In this document: positions 56,801 to 64,000 of the stretch, piece by piece | Numbering within the stretch: the stretch's first letter is position 1 | Layout: the number at the start of each line of letters is the position of its first letter | Source: Chytridium lagenaria | Taxonomy: Eukaryota > Chytridiomycota > Chytridiomycetes > Chytridiales > Chytridiaceae | Length of the DNA stretch: 64,000 nucleotides | Reading direction: 5' to 3' | Assembly: GCA_025449115.1 (NCBI GenBank) | Contig: JAHLKC010000077.1 | Location: forward strand, 1 to 64,000 | Notes under the pieces: generated by a model | The model's database searches: none | Told to the model about the DNA's origin: nothing | Seen by the model: only the letters and a program-made list of their open reading frames with translations | Made by a program: the position numbers and the translations under genes

Positions 56801-59800
56801 AAAGTCAAGCCCTCCTCAACGTCACCCGGACAGACGAGGAGCTTCGTAAACGTGAGGAACTTGCCAAAGAATGGGAAGAAAAAGCCAAGAGGGAGATCGA
56901 TGAACGTGCAAAACTTGAGGCATTGAGAAACTCGCTTGAAGTTGAAAAGAAACGGATCGAGGATCTTCTTATTCAAGAGAAAAATGCTGCGGCTTACCAG
57001 GCTGAATTGCTGAGTAGGACCCAGAAGAGGGAGGTGGATCTGAGCGAACAGCTTAGCGCGCTTTCGAGCGAGCTTGAAGCGAAAGAGGTGGAGTACGATA
57101 ATATCGTTAAGACCAAAAAACGGTTGGAGAGTGACCTCAAAAGTCTGCAGGAAACTTTTCTGCCGAGAAGTCCAATGGAGAGAAAATTGAGAAGGAGAAA
57201 CTCGCTCGCGAGCAAAAGATCAGGGAGCTTGAGGATGATATTCGTCGTGAAGCGGAGAGTTTCTCTCGTCTTGACAACGAGAAGAAAAACTTAGAGAAAC
57301 AACTCCAGGACATGCAAGGCAACTTTGATTCTGCAAGTGACCAAGTCACCGATGTCCTTCGTATCCAAGCCAAACTTAAGGCCACGATTACAGAGCTTGA
57401 GCAGAAACTCGAGAACGAGACTCTTGAGAACAAGCGGATTGATTCTCAAAGACAAGCCTTTGAGAGCGAATGCGGGAAACTCAACGCCTCGCTCTCTGAT
57501 CTCGCCAAATCCCGTGCGGAGTTGGAGTCCGTGCTTAAACGCAAAGAGAGCGAACTCGCATCGGTCAACGACAGGCTCAAGCAGGAGATTTCCGAAAGAG
57601 AAGCTGTGGACAAACAACGCCGTGAAGGCCAACTTCAACTGAACGCCACCAAGGGTGACCTTGAGAACGAGCGTATTGAGAAGGAACGTCTTCTTAAATC
57701 CAAGAAGAAGCTTGAGGAAGAGCTTGACGCGCTTTCCCGGCTCGCTGAGGAGAAGACATCTGAGGAAAGCAAACAGGGCGAGCTCCGTAGGATCAGGGAA
57801 GCAGAGGTCAACGACCTTAAATCTCAACTTGCTACGGCGCTCGCAGATGCCGAGATTCAGAGGAAAACTCTTGGCTTAAACATTGATAAACTTAAAGTCG
57901 AGCTTGACACTGTCCGTGGGGAGCTCCTCAGCTCCAACAAGGCCAAATCAAACGTCGAAAGGCAAGTTGAAGACCTCAAGAGCGAGATTGAGAGAATTGA
58001 GGAAGCCCGTAACAAATCCGAGAAAGCTAAGAAACAAGCCGAATCTGATTTATCTTCTTCAAGATCCCGTGTCGATGAGCTTGAAACAGCGCTTGCGGAA
58101 CTAAAAATCGTTAAAGAGGCCTTAGAGGTTAAGGTCACATCCCTGGGCTCAAAGCTTGAGGAAAGTGAAGCTAACGCCTCCCGCTTTGAACGAGAAAAGC
58201 AGGCACTTGCTCGTCAGGTCGATACTTTACGCGACGAGGTTGAGGAAGAGGTGAAAAAGTCATCAAGCCTTGAATCCCAAAAAAAGAAACTTGTGACCGA
58301 GATTACCGACCTTCAAACCCGCGTAGACGAAGAGGAGAACCAAAAGTCTGATCTCACAAAACGTCTTACGCTGAAAACCCAAGAGCTTGAATCTTTTAAG
58401 GAGAAGTTCTCAAAAGAGGCGGCGTCTAAGTACTCTGATTACGAGGAGTACCGTAAAAAGGCTGAAAAGGAGATCTTGGAACTCCGTGAACGTCTTGATG
58501 ATAGTGAGAGGAACACGGCGAATTACGAGAAAACCAAAAACCGGCTCGTCGCTGAGGTTGAGGATCTTAAGCTCGAGCTTGAGAGGGAGCACAATGCCGC
58601 ACGAAGTGCGGAGAGGCTCCTTAAGAACCAAGAATCTCAACTCGCGTCCGTCAACACTGCGCTTGAGTCAGAGCGTCGACAAAAAGAAAACGCTGAAAGC
58701 TCTGCTCGTCGTCTTCAATCCAACATTGACTCTCTTACTTTAGAGCTTGAGGAAAAAGCTCATCAGCTCGGAAGCACCCAAAAGATTAAAGGTGATCTTG
58801 AAGCTGAGCTCAAAAACCTCATTGGGGAGATTGGCGACACTGGTCGCAACGTCCACGAGCTCGAAAAGACTAGACGCAGGCTTGAGCTTCGTATAGAAGA
58901 ACTCGAGCGTCAACTTACAGATGAGGAGATCTCGAGGCGTAAAGCAGAGGAATCTAAAACAACGTTCGAGAGTCAACTCTCAGACTTGCGTCGGAAATTC
59001 GATTTAGAGCTTTCCGCCAAGGACTCTTTAGTTGATGAAACCCGTCGCATGCTCATGAAGGAGGTCAACTCGCTCGGTGAGCAACTAGACGAGGTGACGC
59101 TCCAGAAAAATGATGCGTTGAAGCAAAAGAAGAGGTTAGAGGATGTTGTGGAAAGTTTGAGTTCGAAGGCGGAGAACAGCGCTAAAGGACAATCGGATCT
59201 CGAGAAAGCCAAAAAGAAGGCTGAAGCAACCGTCAAAGAACTCCAAGCCCGTTTGGAGGAGGAGGAGAAGGCCCGCAAAAACGCTGAAGAGTTGGCAGAG
59301 CGACACGAACGTCGTGCCAACACCCTTCAATCTGATGTGGAGAGACTCGAGACCTCCAACGAGAGTCTCGATCGTACTCGTCGTCAACTTGAGAAAAAGG
59401 TGGATGAGCTCAATGGTGAGCTTTCAGGAGGTGACGACTCAAAAACCAGTCTCCTCGAAGCCAAAAAGCGTCTCGAGAAGGAAAAGGCGGACCTCTTATC
59501 TCGTCTCGAGGAAGAGCAGGAGGCAAGATCCGCTCTTGAGGCCGCTAAAATGAGCGGCGTGAATGAACTCGAGATGCGCAACAAGGCGCGTGAGGATCTT
59601 GAAATTAAGATTGAGAAACTGGAAGAGTCCCGACGTGCACTTCTAGCGGCTCAGCGTCTTGCTACACAAGAACTCGATGACCGCGGGAAAGATGTTTCCA
59701 ACCTGGAGAAACAGAGAAAGCTTCTTCAGTCTGAGATCGACGACCTCAAGTCGCGCCTTGAAGCCGAGGTCGCTTCTAAATGTGAGGAGGCGGCGGCGAG

Positions 59801-61316
59801 GAGGAGGCTCGCTGGGGAAGTTCAAGATCTTCAGATCAAGCTTGACGCCGAGGTATCCAAGGCAAACGACGCAGTTGAGAATGCTAGCACATACAGGCTG
59901 AAGGCTGATACGCTTATGAATAAGCTTGAGACCGTGGAGCTTGCCAAGATCAAGGCTGAGAAGAGTGAATCGGCATTGAGGATCCAGAATAAGGAGTTGG
60001 AGGAGTCTGTGAGGGAGGCGGGCAATGAACGCAAAAATGCTGAAGATAAACTCAAGAACCTTGAACAAAAGGTGGTTGAGCTTCAAGAAAAACAGGAGGA
60101 AGATGGGTTGGAAATTTCGGACCTTCAGACTGTTAAGAGGAAGTTGCAGGAAGATTTGACGCAACTCCAGGATCGCATTCGTCGAGACAATGAGGACCGC
60201 GAAAACGTTGTTGAGCAGACGAGACGCAAATACCAGAAGGAAATTAAGGAACTCATCTCTGAGGTTCAGGTTGAGAAGAACAATGTTGTCAAACTCAAGG
60301 AACTCAACAAGGAGCTCGAATCAGAAGTTGAAGGCCTTACCAACCGCGTCGAGGCCGAGATGCGCACTTCTGCGCACTGGAAGAAAGAAAAGGAGCGTTT
60401 TGAATCCAAGTCTGAGGATCTCACAAAGGCTTACTCTGAGGCAATTGAAGGTCACGAAGAACTCCAAAGCCAAATCACCACTCTCCTTGGTCAAGTCCGT
60501 GACCTCAAATCCAACCTCGAAGATTCCGAAGCCCAACGTTCACTCCTCGAGAAATCTAAAAAGACTCTCGAGTCCCGTCTTGATGAGATTGGAGAGCAGT
60601 ACCAGGACGCTGATCGCGCACGTGCGGATCTCTTCAAGTCAGTGCATGCACTCGATCAGAAAAACCACGGAGCTCCGTGATAGTCTTGAGGATTACCAGG
60701 ATCAAGCGCGGGTTGCCCGTGAAAAACTCGTCGTGCTGAACAAGTCGCGACGGATATTCAAGGAGAGCTCGGGAAAGAAAAAGACCGTAGCATTGATCTG
60801 GAGAAATCCAAAATCGCGCTTGAGAAGCAAGTCAAGGAGCTCAACTCGCGTATCCTCGACCTTGAAGCTGTCGTAATGCAATCGACCAACGGTGCCGCCA
60901 AGAGACTTGAAAGCCGCGTTGAAGAATTGGCGGCGCAACTTGACGCTGAGGTGAAGGAGAAATCCGAGATTCAGAAAAATGCGAGAAAGACGGAGAGAAT
61001 CATCCGGGAGTTACAGTTCCAGGTTGGAGAGAAGGATAACAGAAGCAGAGGTTTGAGGAGGAGATTGATAAGATGGACCAGAAGATGAAGCGGATGAAGA
61101 CGCAGATTGAGGAGTTGGAGACTTCGGAGAGTAATTTGCAACTTACAAAGAGAAGGGCGGAAAGGGAGAGCAGCGAATATAGGGAGAGATCCTTGAGGTA
61201 TGGCTTATCCTCATTCCATAATTTTTAGCCTTTTTTAACTTACATCTACTTTTTTTGTTTCTAGATTCGAGAAAGAAGTTGAGAAGCTCAAGACCAGGAT
61301 CGAAAGGGGAATCTAG
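53900..61316 (+). CDS. Conventional myosin II heavy chain
   Basis: The motor for actomyosin contraction, in fungi mainly the cytokinetic ring. Motor domain: P-loop [13 protein letters not shown] (about 54603), switch [16 protein letters not shown] (about 54765-54845), switch II DIAGFE (about 55552), [20 protein letters not shown] (about 56317). Two IQ motifs follow ([16 protein letters not shown], then the [15 protein letters not shown] signature, about 56660-56810), then a rod of about 1,470 residues in unbroken heptads to the TAG at 61314-61316. About twelve exons. Five single-base breaks in the rod (near 56803, 57157, 60665, 60729, 61033), most in homopolymers, look like sequencing errors, because the heptad pattern resumes at once. 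The longest open stretch is 57312-60680. An AATAAA signal lies at about 61450. Confidence 0.96.
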
Positions 61317-62566
61317 AAAACCCCAGCATCATATTTTATCCCTTTTCAGATTGTTTTATTTTGTCTTAGACTCCAGAGTTTATTTGTTGTATTATTCATC
61401 CACCTATCCCCAAAGAAGATCAATTCCTGTCGTTATTTTCTTTAGTTGTAATAAAACACACATGTTTAAATAAAATTAACTCCGGTGAACGCCACTGATC
61501 TTACCAACAGTGTTCAGCGTGTTTTTTGAAAAGCGTTTTTTTTAATGGGTCTGATAATTAAGAATTAGAGAAAAATCTAGAAACATATACTCTACATATT
61601 TCTCGAGCCAACATCATTCGTTTCATATCTCTATAAACATCGAAAGCATCAGATCTAATTCAAACTTTCTTCGTATGGTTTTGTTATAATGGATACTGAA
61701 TTGAAATTGAATAAATAAAACTCATGGACGATGAGAAAATAAACGCGTCTTTGCTTTGTTCCATATCATGTAAGTATAAAGCAAGTGACAAGAACAGCCC
61801 AAAACACTGTCTATCGATGGCAACGTTCAATATATAAACATTTTGGATAATATTTAAAACTGAGTAAAAAGATCATGGCCTGCACTGCAGAACTAAATTT
61901 ATTTAAGGACTATTGCACCTAAATTAAAAAATACTTTATGTGATTTTCACTTATGGACGAAAGAGTGCGGGTGTCTAAATTCTAAGAAAAGACATCGTGA
62001 TTCATGGGCAGAATAATAATTTACTTTTATAGCTGGCGTATGTGCATTTAAGAATTCATAGGATCAAAATGGACACGTAAAGATCCCATATCCCATCATT
62101 ACTATTTACATATATCGCTAGGACGAGTCCGAATAGGCTATCTCCTCCCTCCCATTTTCTTCATCGTCCTGGAATCAAAATATATCCGTTTCCTCCGAAC
62201 AAGACTATGTATTATGACGTAGAGCGATACATTGTGAAGAAACAAAACAAAGTGTGTAAGGGAGTTGGGGAGGACTATGGCACAGACAAATGGCAGAGTT
62301 AGCAAAGGTATTTCGAGGAATAAAAAAAGAGGTCAACCAGTAAAAACAAAAGACTAAAGAGGTCAAATGGAAAATAAAAGAAGACTCAGCATCTAACGTC
62401 TAGACTTTAATTAGCTCTAAAATCATAATCATCCACCCCCCTTCCCCCTTAATAGGTGCAATCATAGGGCTTTTATGCTGTAACCCATGCTGCATCAAAT
62501 CCAACGTAAGCGAATCCACAACATCCCTCTGTCCCATAACACCCTGTATCCCTTGATTTTGAAAAT
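61317..62566. other. Intergenic between convergent genes
   Basis: About 1.25 kb downstream of myosin and of the heat-shock factor. AT-rich; no gene, RNA or mobile-element motif recognised. Confidence 0.6.
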
Positions 62567-64000
62567 TTAGCGACCCGTTAACGAGTTAAACAGCGCGTCG
62601 GTTGTTAAATCTTTTTGGTTAGCAAAATCTTGAAGATGCATGTCTGATGAGCCGGTCTGGATGGGCATGAGCATGCGTGGGTCGGAAGGGTCGGTTTGGA
62701 GGAGATAGGGGTTGGAAACCATGGAGAGGTCGGTTTGGGGGAGGGAGGCGTAGATAGCGGGGGGTTGTTGGTTTGTTTGGGGCAGTTGTTGTTGTTGTTG
62801 TTGTTGTTGTTGCTGTTGCTGTTGTTGTTGTTGGCGTTGATCGTAGTATTCAAATGTGAGTTCTGGAGGGAGGTCTAAAAACGAAAAAAAGGGAATACCA
62901 AATTTAGAAAGAAAAACCCGAAGAATAAAGGACTAAAAGACGAAAACAAAGGGGGAGAGGTTTCTCACATTGCTGTTGATGATTTTGTTTCATAAACTCC
63001 ATCATATTCTTCATCATCATCTGTTGAATTTGTTGCTTCCGCTGATTTTCTTGGAGTTGTCTCAACACTTGCGAAAGCGTTTCATGCAATGTTGAAATCT
63101 GTTGCACCATTTCCGCCTGTTGAAGTTGCATCGTTTGGATTTGAACCTGTATATCTCCAGTCTCCCTCCTCAATGCCTCGGATTCCATCGGTTTTCGTTT
63201 GATTTCGTCTAAAAGATCTGGACGGTCTCGAAGAAACTTGGGATGCGAGAATTCCCAGACCTGATTTTCAGCTAGGGTTCTGCTTCCTCTGGGTGATTTG
63301 TTGACTTTGTGGAAACCTGTGGGAGAGTTATGATCGCAGGAAATGCAAATGGATGAACTCACCATACATGTTCAGTTGGCGAACGAAACTTGAAAAGTTA
63401 TTGTGCTTGAAGTCTAGGCAATGAAAAGGTTGAAGTTTTAAAACTCTAGGGGCCATATGTCTCCCAACTCACGTTTTGGGAGTACCTCGCGAGAGAATTC
63501 GAGAACATTGCAGACAATGAAGGAAGTTCCGGAATAATTCCAACTGATCAGATGTTGGTAAACTTTATCCACAACCATCCTGCTTAATGTCAGATTCCTT
63601 TCTTGCATAATGATGGCAAACGTGATCCCGACTTACCCATGAAGCTTATGTACAAACTATGGATGCGACCCAAGTCAATCCGAGGTGACAAAAAAAAAGT
63701 TAGCGCCAACTTCCAAAGACCCTAAAGCCCAACAGCGAAAAGAGAAAAAGAGGCTCAACGCACGTTCGTCCATACAGTTCCATTGTTTGGCTTTGTCGAC
63801 GGGCTGTTCGGGCCAACATAAGGACTAGCGATAGGTGACGAGATCGGGCTCATCTGCGGACTCAGCGCAGCAGAGGCCGGAGAAAGGAAAGCAGGATTTG
63901 ACGGACTCATCAGCCCAGGATGCATGAAGCCCATAGCCGAAGCCGAATTGATTCCCGGTGACATGATGGCCGCAGAGCCTGGAGATCCATGGATTCTGGA
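62567..64000 (-). CDS. HSF1: Heat-shock transcription factor (partial, 5' end outside)
   Basis: Binds inverted nGAAn repeats and activates stress genes. The minus strand reads in from the right edge: a Ser/Pro-rich N-terminus (MSPGINSASAMGF; the frame is open upstream, so the start is probably beyond the window), then the winged-helix DNA-binding domain over short introns. Visible are FVHKLHG, YQHLISWNYSGTSFIVCNVL, EFSREVLPK, HFKHNNFSSFVRQLNMYGF and HKVNKSPRG. The block FSHPKFLRDRPDLLDEIKRK follows, then a heptad trimerisation region (QVQIQTMQLQQAEMVQQIST, LHETLSQVLRQLQ) and a Gln run (about 62780-62840) before the stop at 62567-62569. Introns at 63320-63363 and 63418-63474 have correct phases. 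Confidence 0.93.

Noticed and set aside
57291..57827. Long minus-strand open frames opposite the myosin rod (also 59643-60164)
   Set aside because: Codon-biased heptad repeats of the rod leave the antisense frame open; no independent coding evidence.

Overview
The window is nuclear DNA from a fungus, most likely a flagellated (zoosporic, chytrid-grade) lineage. Genes carry short GT-AG introns (about 45-140 bp). SEC66, a fungal-type Sec63-complex subunit, is present. So are two genes that yeasts and moulds generally lack: an LRRC71-like protein typical of organisms with motile cilia, and a TRAP-gamma (SSR3) subunit. No tRNA, rRNA or CRISPR was seen. The taxonomic placement is inference.

Left half (1 to about 29 kb) is a transposon graveyard with readable nesting. 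An old PIF/Harbinger-type element (here Harb-B) survives as three pieces (713-971, 3494-3725, 8741-9382). A second Harbinger (Harb-A, 974-3490) interrupted its transposase gene with a TAA target duplication. A young Ty1/Copia element (Copia-1, 3726-8735) then interrupted it again, with a TCCCT duplication and two identical 322-bp LTRs. A third Copia insertion (9383-17434) cuts Harb-B on the right; it is a composite of two related copies fused without an internal LTR. Older LTR and gag scraps lie at 1-712. From about 18.5 to 22.7 kb a decayed Helitron (Rep-Pif1) lies on the minus strand, interrupted by a dispersed repeat. A second copy of that repeat (25088-28925) is split by a pogo-like DNA transposon (25267-27727) flanked by TA.

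Right half (30 to 64 kb) is gene dense and holds only conserved or hypothetical host genes. In order: a coiled-coil protein (-), profilin (+), nucleotide-sugar transporter (-), SEC66 (+), LRRC71-like (-), SSR3 (+), a small membrane protein (-), a serine-rich protein (-), MTG1 (+), cytosolic tyrosyl-tRNA synthetase (+), exocyst SEC10 (-), NOP12/RBM34 (+), conventional myosin II heavy chain (+), and heat-shock factor (-, running off the right edge). Divergent pairs share very short promoters (92-218 bp). SEC66, SSR3 and the sugar transporter are all ER/secretory genes lying side by side; profilin, exocyst and myosin II belong to polarised growth and cytokinesis.

Many obviously essential genes contain single-base frame breaks, often in homopolymers (tyrosyl-tRNA synthetase, myosin, SEC66, MTG1, SEC10). 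I read most of these as base-calling errors rather than pseudogenes, so several CDS entries span such breaks and give outer limits only.
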